Of a stretch of 64,000 nucleotides of DNA, positions 8,447 through 16,207 are shown piece by piece. The stretch is taken from the NCBI RefSeq assembly GCF_014712675.1, contig NZ_JACXSI010000055.1, positions 62,001-126,000 of the forward strand, in the 5' to 3' direction. A program made the position numbers and the translations under genes. Positions within the stretch are counted from its first letter, which is position 1; every line of letters starts with the position of its first letter. This DNA is from Peribacillus faecalis (lineage in GTDB: Bacteria; Bacillota; Bacilli; Bacillales; DSM-1321). A model generated the notes under the pieces. The model saw only the letters and a program-made list of their open reading frames with translations. It was not told the DNA's origin and searched no databases.

Positions 8447-9310
8447 ATGATGCCTGATTGGTTAGATGTCATATTTCGTGCTGTGTTATTTCTTGTCGTT
8501 TTATTTATCATTACAAAAATTCTGGGCAAAAAGCAAATATCGCAACTATCGATGTTCGAGTATGTAACCGGCATTACAATTGGCAATATCGGTGCCGAAG
8601 TCGTTACCGGTTTAGAGCAGAAAGTTTATTTAGGAATCATCGCTTTAGTCGCTACTGCTGCAATTCCGTATTTATCAAGCCTGATTACGATGAAAAGCAA
8701 AAGAGCCCGAGATTTTATTGATGGAAAAGGAACAGTATTTATTAAAGACGGGAAAATTCTTGAAGATAACTTAAAGAAGGAAAAAATAACCCTCGATGAG
8801 TTTATGGAAATGCTCCGCAAAAAAGATGTTTTCCAAGTTTCTGAAGTTGAATATGCGGTGCTTGAAGCGGCAGGTGTACTGAACGTATTGTTAAAGAAAG
8901 AATACCGGCCATTAACGCCAAAAGATTTGAATATGAAAGTGTCCAATGAAAAAGAGCCCGAGATAGTCATTATGGATGGAAAAATCTTAAATGAACCGCT
9001 TGCAACAATCGGACGCAGTCGAGGCTGGCTCCATTCTGAATTAGAGAAACTTGGTGTAACAATCGAAAATGTCTTTCTCGGACAAGTGAATTCTTACGGC
9101 GAACTGACCGTTGATTTATTTGACGATAAGCTAAAGGTTGCCGAGCCGATGCAAAGACCGCTTTTATTCGCGACAATGAAGAAATGTCAGGCAGACCTCG
9201 AAGTGTTTGCGCTTTCAACCGAGTCTAAGGAAGCGAAGCAAATGTTTGAGAAGAACAGTAAGAAGCTGCAGGATGCAATTGATAAAATCGCCCATATGAT
9301 CAGAAATTGA
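8447..9310 (+). CDS. DUF421 membrane protein with C-terminal DUF1657-like domain (2Duf type)
   Basis: This is a 287-residue membrane protein. Three N-terminal helices (about 8-25, 35-55 and 60-80) lead into two cytoplasmic DUF421 halves (YetF/YrbG-like, about 85-225). The tail from about 235 (LFATMKKCQADLEVFAL, then KEAKQMFEKNSKKLQDAIDKI) matches the DUF1657 pattern. This fusion corresponds to the 2Duf protein of spoVA2mob, the component most responsible for raised wet-heat and pressure resistance of spores. ATG 8447 follows AAAAAGGTGGTGTAAA. It is the last gene before a terminator. Confidence 0.88.
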   Translation: MMPDWLDVIFRAVLFLVVLFIITKILGKKQISQLSMFEYVTGITIGNIGAEVVTGLEQKVYLGIIALVATAAIPYLSSLITMKSKRARDFIDGKGTVFIKDGKILEDNLKKEKITLDEFMEMLRKKDVFQVSEVEYAVLEAAGVLNVLLKKEYRPLTPKDLNMKVSNEKEPEIVIMDGKILNEPLATIGRSRGWLHSELEKLGVTIENVFLGQVNSYGELTVDLFDDKLKVAEPMQRPLLFATMKKCQADLEVFALSTESKEAKQMFEKNSKKLQDAIDKIAHMIRN

Positions 9311-9318
9311 TTTCATTT

Positions 9319-9348
9319 AAACTACCTATTTCGGGTAGTTTTATTTTT
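9319..9348 (+). terminator. Rho-independent terminator
   Basis: AACTACC (9320-9326) pairs with GGTAGTT (9334-9340), followed by a T-rich tail. It ends the SpoVA-like operon. Confidence 0.8.
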
Positions 9349-9439
9349 GTTTTTAAGGAGGTATCTGCTTGTTGGAGAGTAGATGATATGATAAAGTATT
9401 TAAAAAATCTGAAAATTAAACAAGGGAGAGGTAAAGTAA

Positions 9440-10177
9440 ATGGCAAATGAACTATTACAAGCACTTCAGTTACTTAAATCTAAGGAATGGATTGATTTAA
9501 CTCATACATTTGGACCGGATTCACCGCACTTCTTCATGTTTGATGATGCAAAGTTTCAAACATTGTTCTCACATGATGATGGATTTTTTGCGCAACAGTA
9601 TGTTTTTCCTGGGCAATATGGAACACATATTGATCCGCCGATTCACTTTGTCCGTGATGCGCGTTATTTAGATGAGCTTGGACTGAAAGAGCTGGTGCTT
9701 CCGCTGATTGTAATTGATAAATCAACCGAGGCGGCTGCAGACAATGATTTTACATTGAGTGTTCAAGATATTCTCGATTTTGAGAAGGAACACGGCATGA
9801 TTGAGTCAGGTACGTTTGTGGCACTTCGTACGGATTGGAGCAAGCGTTGGCCAGATAAGGGAGAATTCAACAATCAGGACGAGGAAGGCAACAATCATAT
9901 TCCAGGCTGGGGATACGAGGCATTGCAATTTTTATTTGAGGAAAGGAAAATAAGCGCAGTTGGTCATGAAACATTCGATACTGATTCAGCGATTGATTTT
10001 CGAAAAAATGGGGAATTGAAGGGAGAATATTACGTCCTTTCACAAGATACATATCAAATTGAATTAATGACCAACCTAGATCAGCTCCCACCTAAAGGTG
10101 CAATCATTTTCAACATTGTGCCAAAACCGGAAAAAGCCTCGGGATTCCCGGTACGTTCTTTCGCTATTTTACCTTAA
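9440..10177 (+). CDS. Cyclase-family metal-dependent hydrolase
   Basis: This 245-residue enzyme belongs to the cyclase / kynurenine formamidase-like family (PF04199). It shows the metal-binding signature GTHIDPPIHF near residues 60-70 and an early DLTHTF segment. Family members hydrolyse amide or lactone bonds (N-formylkynurenine, isatin, and others), so the substrate cannot be named. There is no tryptophan-degradation gene nearby. ATG 9440 follows GGGAGAGG. It is a single gene, convergent with the DUF4097 operon and separated from it by a bidirectional terminator. Confidence 0.85.
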   Translation: MANELLQALQLLKSKEWIDLTHTFGPDSPHFFMFDDAKFQTLFSHDDGFFAQQYVFPGQYGTHIDPPIHFVRDARYLDELGLKELVLPLIVIDKSTEAAADNDFTLSVQDILDFEKEHGMIESGTFVALRTDWSKRWPDKGEFNNQDEEGNNHIPGWGYEALQFLFEERKISAVGHETFDTDSAIDFRKNGELKGEYYVLSQDTYQIELMTNLDQLPPKGAIIFNIVPKPEKASGFPVRSFAILP

Positions 10178-10198
10178 ATTTAATCATTAGCTAAAAAA

Positions 10199-10236
10199 TA
10201 AACCCTAGAGTCTGGTATTGATCTCTAGGGTTTAAA
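10199..10236. terminator. Bidirectional terminator between convergent units
   Basis: AAACCCTAGAG and CTCTAGGGTTT form a perfect 11-bp stem with A-rich and T-rich flanks, serving both the cyclase gene and the minus-strand operon. Confidence 0.85.
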
Positions 10237-10237
10237 A

Positions 10238-11440
10238 TTAAAATTGCAAATTAACGTCTCCGTCCGCAGCTGTAATATTTAATTGATTAGTGGAGTTAGC
10301 TGTCTGTGTAACACTGCCTTCGAATTGTTCGTTGTTTATTTTAATGTCGCCATACTCACTTCGAATTTTGTAGTTTAGCTCAGATTGCTTGTTTTTCAAG
10401 ATTAATTGAATATCCCCATAATCCGCATATACTCTCGAGGTACCTAATAAAGTTCCTTCCAACGTAACGTTGCCAGAATCATTTTGGACATCAAGCGCCT
10501 CGCTTTCGAATTGGCTCAAAAGTATGTCTCCATATTGATTGTTGATGATTGCGTTGTTAGTATTAACAGTATTCAATGTCACGTTTCCGTCCGTTAAAGC
10601 AATGTTAAGTTTTTGTGCAGCGATAGATTGTCCATTCATATCACCATATTCGTTGGATACTTGAAGATTTGTTGTATCAACATTTTTTAAGTTGATGTCG
10701 CCATCAGACATGCTAACGATCGTGTCAGTGCTTGTAATATCTTCTAAGCTGGAGTCGCCATAATCATTTGAGACATTGAATGTTTTGGTGTTCAGCCTTT
10801 TCAATGATAGATCTCCATCATTAGTCTTGAACTTTGTTTGTTCACCTTTCAGGTCTTCTGCGATAATATCGCCGTAACTATTTGTAACAGTAAGAACATC
10901 CGAGCTTATGCCCTTTAAGACCATATCTCCGTCGTTGGCTTCAATTGTGAAATTTGCACTAGTTATGCCATCAATCTGAACATTACCGTATTCACTTACT
11001 AAGTTAATAGCTGAAAAAATAGTGTCTTTTGGTACATACAATTTAACGATTGATTGAGGAGTGCTAACAAAGCCTAAGTCTATATTGAACTTGATAATAC
11101 CACCATTTAAACCGCTAGGGCTTTTTTCATTTAAATATAGCGTGTTATTTTTGATCTCATGTGTAATTATTTGCTTTTCTTGTCGCGTTATTTCCACTTT
11201 AAATTCAGTAGAAGGGATGATTTCAAAATCAACATCATCTAAATTTCCTTCTATATTCGTAAAAGAATCAAGTGAGAATGATTCTGATACTTGTTTGCCG
11301 GAATCAAATGCTTTTAAGCCATTTTCGTCACTAGTCAAAGTTAATTTTGCTCCTGAAAAATAGCCGATAACAGTAAGGAGAATCCCGGAAACAATCATAA
11401 TGGCTGCTATAACGGTAATTATTTTTGTGCTTTTTTTCAT
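10238..11440 (-). CDS. Membrane-anchored DUF4097 beta-strand repeat protein
   Basis: This is a 400-residue protein with an N-terminal membrane helix (about 7-28) and a long repeated beta region (DUF4097; LiaX/YvlB-like). From about residue 150 the repeats alternate YGD and DGD/DGN turns every 18-20 residues, which points to a right-handed beta-solenoid. Family members sense or respond to envelope stress, and LiaX binds daptomycin and peptides in Enterococcus. Whether this one binds a ligand is unknown. It follows the DUF1700 gene directly, with its own GGAGGAG site, in a PadR-DUF1700-DUF4097 operon. Confidence 0.88.
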   Translation of the reverse strand: MKKSTKIITVIAAIMIVSGILLTVIGYFSGAKLTLTSDENGLKAFDSGKQVSESFSLDSFTNIEGNLDDVDFEIIPSTEFKVEITRQEKQIITHEIKNNTLYLNEKSPSGLNGGIIKFNIDLGFVSTPQSIVKLYVPKDTIFSAINLVSEYGNVQIDGITSANFTIEANDGDMVLKGISSDVLTVTNSYGDIIAEDLKGEQTKFKTNDGDLSLKRLNTKTFNVSNDYGDSSLEDITSTDTIVSMSDGDINLKNVDTTNLQVSNEYGDMNGQSIAAQKLNIALTDGNVTLNTVNTNNAIINNQYGDILLSQFESEALDVQNDSGNVTLEGTLLGTSRVYADYGDIQLILKNKQSELNYKIRSEYGDIKINNEQFEGSVTQTANSTNQLNITAADGDVNLQF

Positions 11441-12040
11441 TTATAGCTCCTCCTTCTGCTTTTTCGTCAGTTTATCAAATAACTTTTTCAATAGTTTAAC
11501 AAGTGCGATACTGGCTTTCTTTCCGATTGATAAAAGAGGTGGAAAGAGTAATAGTCCGACTCCGCCTATTGTTAAACCAATACCAATAAAGAAAATAGCT
11601 GACGGAATATCTTGCGTTATGACGGCAAAGCCTCCGATGATACTTATGATTCCGCCTATTACTAAACTGAAAATAAAGGCAAAGAAACTGAAAATCAAGG
11701 CTGCGCCTGTTACGAATAAACCAAATATTAGGGCGCATACTCCGATCAGCAGCGGGATTGCAATTGGTGAAGCAAATATAGCTAGAACAATTAACCATAC
11801 GGCTGAAAGGCTTTTTTTAGCTGAGTTTGGATGATTCGATAAATCTTTTACAGCAAAATCAGCTAAAATTTTTGACGCAACAGAAGCGGGAGAACCGAGC
11901 TCATTAATGACGCTTTGCGTATTTTCTTCACCAGCTTCATCAAAATATTCTGTGTAGTATTCGATGGCAGACTCAATTTCTTCTTCAGGCAATTTTCTTA
12001 GCTTATGCCTCAGCTGCTTTAAATAAGTTTCCTTAGTCAC
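11441..12040 (-). CDS. DUF1700 family membrane protein
   Basis: This is a 199-residue protein. The N-terminal cytoplasmic part begins TKETYLKQLRHKLRKLPEEE and contains the EYYTEYFDEAGEEN segment typical of DUF1700/HAAS domains, then about four membrane helices follow (about 80-175). HAAS-DUF1700 proteins pair with PadR repressors, and the HAAS part is thought to contact PadR. The start overlaps the padR stop by 8 bp, so the three genes are translationally linked. The likely role is membrane-stress sensing with the DUF4097 protein. Confidence 0.88.
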   Translation of the reverse strand: MTKETYLKQLRHKLRKLPEEEIESAIEYYTEYFDEAGEENTQSVINELGSPASVASKILADFAVKDLSNHPNSAKKSLSAVWLIVLAIFASPIAIPLLIGVCALIFGLFVTGAALIFSFFAFIFSLVIGGIISIIGGFAVITQDIPSAIFFIGIGLTIGGVGLLLFPPLLSIGKKASIALVKLLKKLFDKLTKKQKEEL

Positions 12041-12353
12041 GATTTAACCCTCCTAATAAGACGTGATCTACTTTTCCCTTATAGTCATTCCATTCTTCTA
12101 ACAACTGTTCATATTTTAGACGACCACTGTCAGTAATTCGATAGTAGCGGCGGTTTCGACCTTGATACGGCTGATCGTACGTAGATAAAAATCCGTTCTT
12201 TTGTAGTCGTCTTAATACTGGATATAGGGTAGATTCTGATATATCCATTACTTCACGAACCTGCTGAGTAAGAGAATAGCCGTACGCATCCTCTTTCGCT
12301 AAAATAGCAAGCACGCAAGCATCAAGTAGTGCGGAACCAAGTTGGAAAGACAT
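12033..12353 (-). CDS. PadR family transcriptional regulator
   Basis: This is a 106-residue repressor of the short PadR subfamily. It has a winged helix (DACVLAILAKEDAYGYSLTQQV, then SESTLYPVLRRLQKNGFL) and a short C-terminal dimerisation helix. ATG 12353 follows an AGGTGTC-type ribosome site. It is the first gene of the operon with DUF1700 and DUF4097, which is the standard auto-regulated arrangement. Dyads overlapping its promoter support autorepression. The signal is probably a membrane-active compound, by analogy only. Confidence 0.93.
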   Translation of the reverse strand: MSFQLGSALLDACVLAILAKEDAYGYSLTQQVREVMDISESTLYPVLRRLQKNGFLSTYDQPYQGRNRRYYRITDSGRLKYEQLLEEWNDYKGKVDHVLLGGLNRD

Positions 12354-12369
12354 TGAGACACCTCCAGTA

Positions 12370-12450
12370 TTTAATGATATACATGTTTATATATTATACG
12401 CTGTATAGTATAGTTGCTCATATTATATGATGTATAATATTATATGTCAA
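12370..12450 (-). promoter_or_regulatory. padR operon promoter with overlapping dyads
   Basis: On the minus strand a consensus promoter is seen: TTGACA (12450-12445), a 17-bp spacer, then TATAAT (12427-12422). The inverted repeat ATTATA-TGATG-TATAAT overlaps the -10 region. ATACATGT and nearby ATAC/GTAT dyads follow the start site at about 12370-12410. These are likely PadR operators. Confidence 0.75.
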
Positions 12451-12540
12451 CATATGGATAGAAGAGGACTCGACAATAATGTGCTATATTAATAACAGAG
12501 TGTTTGTTTCAAACGAAATGAAAGGGATGAAGGTGTTTAC

Positions 12541-13188
12541 GTGGCGCATAGAATAATGATTGAAAAACCGAGAATTCCTGCAGAGTTGCCAGCGGGTCAT
12601 TTTCAAGATGTTTTTTATATGGAAGAGCCTTATTTACATAACTGTAAAGTTGAAAATTGTGATGTTGAACATGAATCGATTAATAAAATTGAATTTTCAC
12701 AAGTTATTTTTAAGCATGTAACGTTTTTTGAGGTGGCCTTTAAATATGCCGATTTATCAAACGTCATTTTTGAAAATTGCGATTTGTCCAATCTAGATTT
12801 CATGGAAGCAAATCTGCACCGGGTTGTGTTTAAAGAGTGCAGAATGACAGGCATTAATTTGGCTGATGCTAATTTTAATGATGTCAGCTTTCAAGATTGC
12901 AATTTAAATCTTAGCTCATTCAGTTACAGTACCTTAAAACAAACTGCATTTGAGCAATGTTTAATGAGAGGATCTGATTTTTTTGAATGTGTATTTAAAA
13001 AGGTCGGTTTTGAACGATGTGATTTGAATGAGGCAAATTTTATGGGCACGTCATTAAAGGGCATTGATTTAAGTGATTCAACTTTTCAACAGCTTGCGGT
13101 CTCTATAGAGAATCTTAAGGGCTGCGAAGTATCTGCCGAGCAAGCGATTGGATTTGCAGCATTAATGGGATTGAAAATTAAAAATTAA
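12541..13188 (+). CDS. Pentapeptide-repeat protein, Qnr-like
   Basis: This is a 215-residue protein made of pentapeptide repeats, A(D/N)Lxx or (F)xxCx, from about residue 30 to 180. Examples are YADLSNVIFENCDLSNLDFMEA and ANFNDVSFQDCNL. It should fold as a right-handed quadrilateral beta-helix. The length and the C-terminal LKGCEVSAEQAIGFAALMGL segment resemble Qnr/MfpA-type proteins, which mimic DNA and protect gyrase. Chromosomal Gram-positive homologues often have no known function. GTG 12541 follows AAGGTG; an in-frame ATG is six codons later. It is a single gene between the PadR operon and a terminator. Confidence 0.85.
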   Translation: MAHRIMIEKPRIPAELPAGHFQDVFYMEEPYLHNCKVENCDVEHESINKIEFSQVIFKHVTFFEVAFKYADLSNVIFENCDLSNLDFMEANLHRVVFKECRMTGINLADANFNDVSFQDCNLNLSSFSYSTLKQTAFEQCLMRGSDFFECVFKKVGFERCDLNEANFMGTSLKGIDLSDSTFQQLAVSIENLKGCEVSAEQAIGFAALMGLKIKN

Positions 13189-13193
13189 CAGCA

Positions 13194-13226
13194 GCCGGGG
13201 ATGCGTATGCTCTCCGGTTTTTTTAC
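13194..13226 (+). terminator. Rho-independent terminator
   Basis: CCGG(GGA) pairs with (TCT)CCGG around ATGCGTATGC, followed by T7, just after the pentapeptide gene. Confidence 0.75.
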
Positions 13227-13259
13227 CATTTTCGTTGTGGTGCTCTTATGGTGTGGGGT

Positions 13260-13697
13260 GACTCTCATGAATGCTTAGCCGCTCTCAAGTTTGTAGCGAC
13301 GACTCTCAAAAATTGCGCGACCGCTCTCAAGTTCGGATCGACGACTCTCAAAAGTTGCGCGACCGCTCTCAAGTTTGTAGTGACGGCTCTCAAAAGTTGT
13401 GTGACCGCTCTCAAGTATGTAGCGACGGCTCTCAAAAGTTGTGCGACCGTTCTCAAGTATGTAGCGACGGCTCTCAAAAGTTGCGCGACCGCTCTCGAGT
13501 TAGGAGCGACGGCTCTCAAAAGTTGCGCGACCGCTCTCGAGTTAGGAGCGACGACTCTCAAAAGTTGTGTGACCGCTCTCAAGTATGTAGCGACGGCCCT
13601 CAAAAGTTGCGTGACCGCTCTCAAGTTTCGGTCGATAACTCTCAAAAGTTGCGTGACCGCTCTCAACTATCAGGCGAAGGCCCCCGAAGGCTCTCAG
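13260..13697. repeat. 21/42-bp imperfect tandem repeat array
   Basis: About nine and a half copies of a 42-bp unit are seen, each made of two related 21-bp halves (for example CTCTCAAAAGTTGCGCGAC). Variation is concentrated at a few positions, such as AAGTTTGTAGC versus AAGTATGTAGC. Because 21 is a multiple of three and the unit lacks stops, several frames on both strands stay open and encode heptad-like strings (ATALKSC, DRSQVCS, LRAVAQL). None has a convincing ribosome site or family, so I call it non-coding. It is G+C-richer than its surroundings. Confidence 0.85.
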
Positions 13698-13879
13698 CTC
13701 AATAAAAATCTGGCCTTTTGTTCACTAATAGAGCAGAAATGGAGAGAAAACCCACATTGTTTTACGAAAAGCCAGCCATATTTCGGGATTTTTCAAGGAA
13801 TCCGTGCTTCGATTTCTGCAAGTTTTAGAGATTCTAGAGAAAAAATTGGGCTCTCGTCTTGGTTAATGCGCGGTCGCTG

Positions 13880-14065
13880 AAAGAATAGCGTTGTCCCGGA
13901 TAGGATTGCGTTGTCGTCAAGGAAGTTTCTCGGTAATTGAAAAAATAGCGTCGTTGCGGCAAATGATTTCTCACTCCCAAAAAAGATTGCACCCTCACCT
14001 CAAGCATTACGACACCCTCCCAAAAAAGATTGCACTTTCGCCCCAAGCATGTCAGCACCAACAAA
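13880..14065. repeat. Second repeat set with two 43-bp direct repeats
   Basis: Two adjacent 43-bp copies (13974-14016 and 14017-14059) share CTCCCAAAAAAGATTGCAC and CCAAGCAT, differing at several bases. Just upstream, at 13880-13960, related phrases (GAATAGCGTTGTC, GGATTGCGTTGTC, AAATAGCGTCGTTGC) recur. It sits between the 21-bp array and the PLD gene and has no convincing gene. Confidence 0.7.
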
Positions 14066-14149
14066 TACAAATGACTACCAAATGTAGCGGCTATTGTTTA
14101 GGTTTAGTGGGAATGCTAAACCGAAATTATTAAAATTAAGGTGCATTCC

Positions 14150-15571
14150 ATGAAAAAGAAGCTGATCGCATTGTTTGTCGGGATACTCATTTTTTACATA
14201 TTTTTATTTGGTATTTTTATTTTCATATTTGAGAAGCGAGTAAGTGACACGTATATAAAAGAACATCCGGTTGAACGTTTTTATGCAGATGAAACGGGTG
14301 CTGACCGGGCTTTGATTATAGATGAACCGCGTGATAGCGCGATCGTCCGTGTCAACATGATAGAAACGGCGCAACAGACACTAGACATCTCGTATTATTC
14401 AATGGTTTCAGGCAAGGTGACGAATACATTTTGGGGGCTGCTGCTTGAGGCCGCTGAGCGCGGAGTAAAGGTGCGTATCATTTTAGACGGCATCGCCAAT
14501 GGATTGAAGAGTGATAAAGCCGAGATTTTGTATGCGATAAAAAAACATCCGAACATCGAATTGAAGTTTTATGAACCAATTAACGTTTGGAAGCCGTGGA
14601 CACTCAATAACCGCCTTCATGATAAGTATATAATTGCAGACGAAACAATTGCTGTCATAGGCGGGCGCAATATCGGCGATCGCTTCATGGTTCCAAAGGG
14701 CTATGAAGGGAAAGTGACGTTTGATCGCGATGTAGTGATCTTTAACAATCATCAGAAAAACAGCGTTATTCCAAGTTTAACAGCATACTTCAATGAAGTG
14801 TATAACAGTAAGTTTGCAAAAGAACCCGCAGGGATCTTATCGAAACCACAAGAAGAAATGGCGACAGAAAAGATCAAAGAGCTGAAACAAACGCTGCAGA
14901 AAGAGCGGGTTACTAAAGACAACATCTTTCATAAACAAATCAATTGGACAGAAGTGACCCTTCCGACCAATAAAATTACACTCATACATAATCCGATTCA
15001 GCGATTCAAGGAACCTTGGGTTTGGTATGAAATGACACAGCTTTTCAGGCAAGCCGAGAAATCAATTTTTCTGCAAAGTCCGTATATTGTACCTGCAAAG
15101 AAAATGATGCCGGGCTTTGTCAATGAATTTAAGAACGAAGGGGTTAAACTGAATGTTTTAACGAATTCACGCGCTTCAACACCGAACTATTTAGCATTTT
15201 CCGTTTACTTGCTGTATCGGAAGCAAATTGTTGAGTCCGGGGCCGAAGTGTATGAATACCACGGCGAACACTCTATTCACACGAAAGCGTACGGCATTGA
15301 TGATAACATCAGTTTGATCGGTTCATTTAATCTAGATCCGAGGAGCGCCTTTTTAAGCACAGAAACGATGGTCGTCATACATAGTGAAGAGGTAAAAAAA
15401 CAATTAGATGATATGACGGCTGACTATAAAAAGAAAAGCCTGCTTATTGGCGATGATGGGCAATATGTGATTGAAAAGGACAGCATTAAAGAACGGACAG
15501 TGGGTACGATGAAAGCAGCGTTATTGAAAGTCATTGGATATTGCGGGAGATTTTTTGAGTTTTTATTATGA
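14150..15571 (+). CDS. Membrane-anchored phospholipase D / cardiolipin-synthase-like protein
   Basis: This 473-residue protein has one N-terminal membrane helix (about 5-27) and two PLD catalytic HKD boxes: HDKYIIADETIAVIGGRN near 160-180 and HTKAYGIDDNISLIGSFN near 380-400. The histidine, lysine and aspartate of each box are present, so it should be active. It may join or exchange phosphatidyl groups (cardiolipin synthesis) or hydrolyse phospholipids. The single-helix layout differs from classical ClsA. ATG 14150 is preferred over GTG 14141 because AAGGTG lies 6 nt upstream of the ATG. It is a single gene with its own terminator. Confidence 0.88.
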   Translation: MKKKLIALFVGILIFYIFLFGIFIFIFEKRVSDTYIKEHPVERFYADETGADRALIIDEPRDSAIVRVNMIETAQQTLDISYYSMVSGKVTNTFWGLLLEAAERGVKVRIILDGIANGLKSDKAEILYAIKKHPNIELKFYEPINVWKPWTLNNRLHDKYIIADETIAVIGGRNIGDRFMVPKGYEGKVTFDRDVVIFNNHQKNSVIPSLTAYFNEVYNSKFAKEPAGILSKPQEEMATEKIKELKQTLQKERVTKDNIFHKQINWTEVTLPTNKITLIHNPIQRFKEPWVWYEMTQLFRQAEKSIFLQSPYIVPAKKMMPGFVNEFKNEGVKLNVLTNSRASTPNYLAFSVYLLYRKQIVESGAEVYEYHGEHSIHTKAYGIDDNISLIGSFNLDPRSAFLSTETMVVIHSEEVKKQLDDMTADYKKKSLLIGDDGQYVIEKDSIKERTVGTMKAALLKVIGYCGRFFEFLL

Positions 15572-15575
15572 TTAT

Positions 15576-15607
15576 GTTCAGCGTTTAGCGCTGGACTTTT
15601 TTTGTGA
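15576..15607 (+). terminator. Rho-independent terminator
   Basis: GTTCAGCG pairs with CGCTGGAC (one G-U), then T8, just after the PLD-family gene. Confidence 0.8.
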
Positions 15608-15699
15608 ATAATCCCGGTTAAGCAAAAGGACATAATGGTATAGTTCATGAACTGAGGGATACACATCCTTTTGTATAGAAGGTTAACAAATAATAAAAA

Positions 15700-15730
15700 T
15701 ATTTCAATGTGACATGTATAGTACCGCATT
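15700..15730 (+). promoter_or_regulatory. Conserved upstream element, copy 1
   Basis: A 30-bp stretch matches 50291-50320 in 26 positions, with further partial similarity downstream (CTG.TAAT, GTAAGCA). Both copies precede genes for exported or lipoprotein telokin-like domains, so a shared promoter or operator is likely. Its regulator is unknown. Confidence 0.5.
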
Positions 15731-15854
15731 GTCTGTTAATCTAAGTGTATGAAGTAAGCACCCGATAATAGAAGGAAAATCAGTATTGGGAGAGGTTTAC
15801 TAGTTTTTTAAGGGTGGGATATGAAAAGTAACAGGATTGAAAAGAGGGGATATT

Positions 15855-16172
15855 ATGGCGGATTTTTATATTTCTGTTGTTGGCGTCAATCATTATTTTG
15901 GGTCTGATATATTCAAAGTGGGGCAAAAACTTATGCTCAAAAAAGATCTTGAAAATAAGTACGATGATGAAGCAATTCAAGTTGAATTAGGTACAATCGG
16001 CAAGGTTGGATATGTAGCCAACAGTTATCAGACAGTGGCTAAAGGAACACGCAGTGCCGGAAGAATCTACGATACATTCGATACGGTATGTAAAGGTCAG
16101 GTGGCCTTTATCGTCAAAGATACCATCATCGTCAAATTACTGCCTGATGAAATAGTGACGGCAGAACAATAA
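15855..16172 (+). CDS. HIRAN domain protein
   Basis: This 105-residue protein is essentially one HIRAN domain: a conserved VVGVNHYFGSDIF beginning, then LENKYDDEAIQVE and GYVANS. HIRAN domains bind single-stranded or damaged DNA ends in helicase-associated proteins, and free-standing bacterial forms are common but uncharacterised. ATG 15855 follows GAGGGGATATT; a TTG at 15837 is a poorer alternative. It lies 35 bp ahead of the lipoprotein gene at 16208 and probably shares its transcript and the conserved upstream element. Confidence 0.85.
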   Translation: MADFYISVVGVNHYFGSDIFKVGQKLMLKKDLENKYDDEAIQVELGTIGKVGYVANSYQTVAKGTRSAGRIYDTFDTVCKGQVAFIVKDTIIVKLLPDEIVTAEQ

Positions 16173-16207
16173 CACATTATAAATTTTATTTTTGAGGAGA
16201 ATCACAT

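Noticed and set aside
13248-13880. Long open frames (210 and 144 codons on +, 133 on -) over the 21-bp repeats
   Set aside because: They exist because the repeat unit is a multiple of three without stops; several frames are open at once, with no ribosome site or recognisable family.
15700-15730. ECF sigma factor promoter (TGTAAC-type -35) in the duplicated element
   Set aside because: No CGTC or CGTA -10 box lies at the required distance in either copy.
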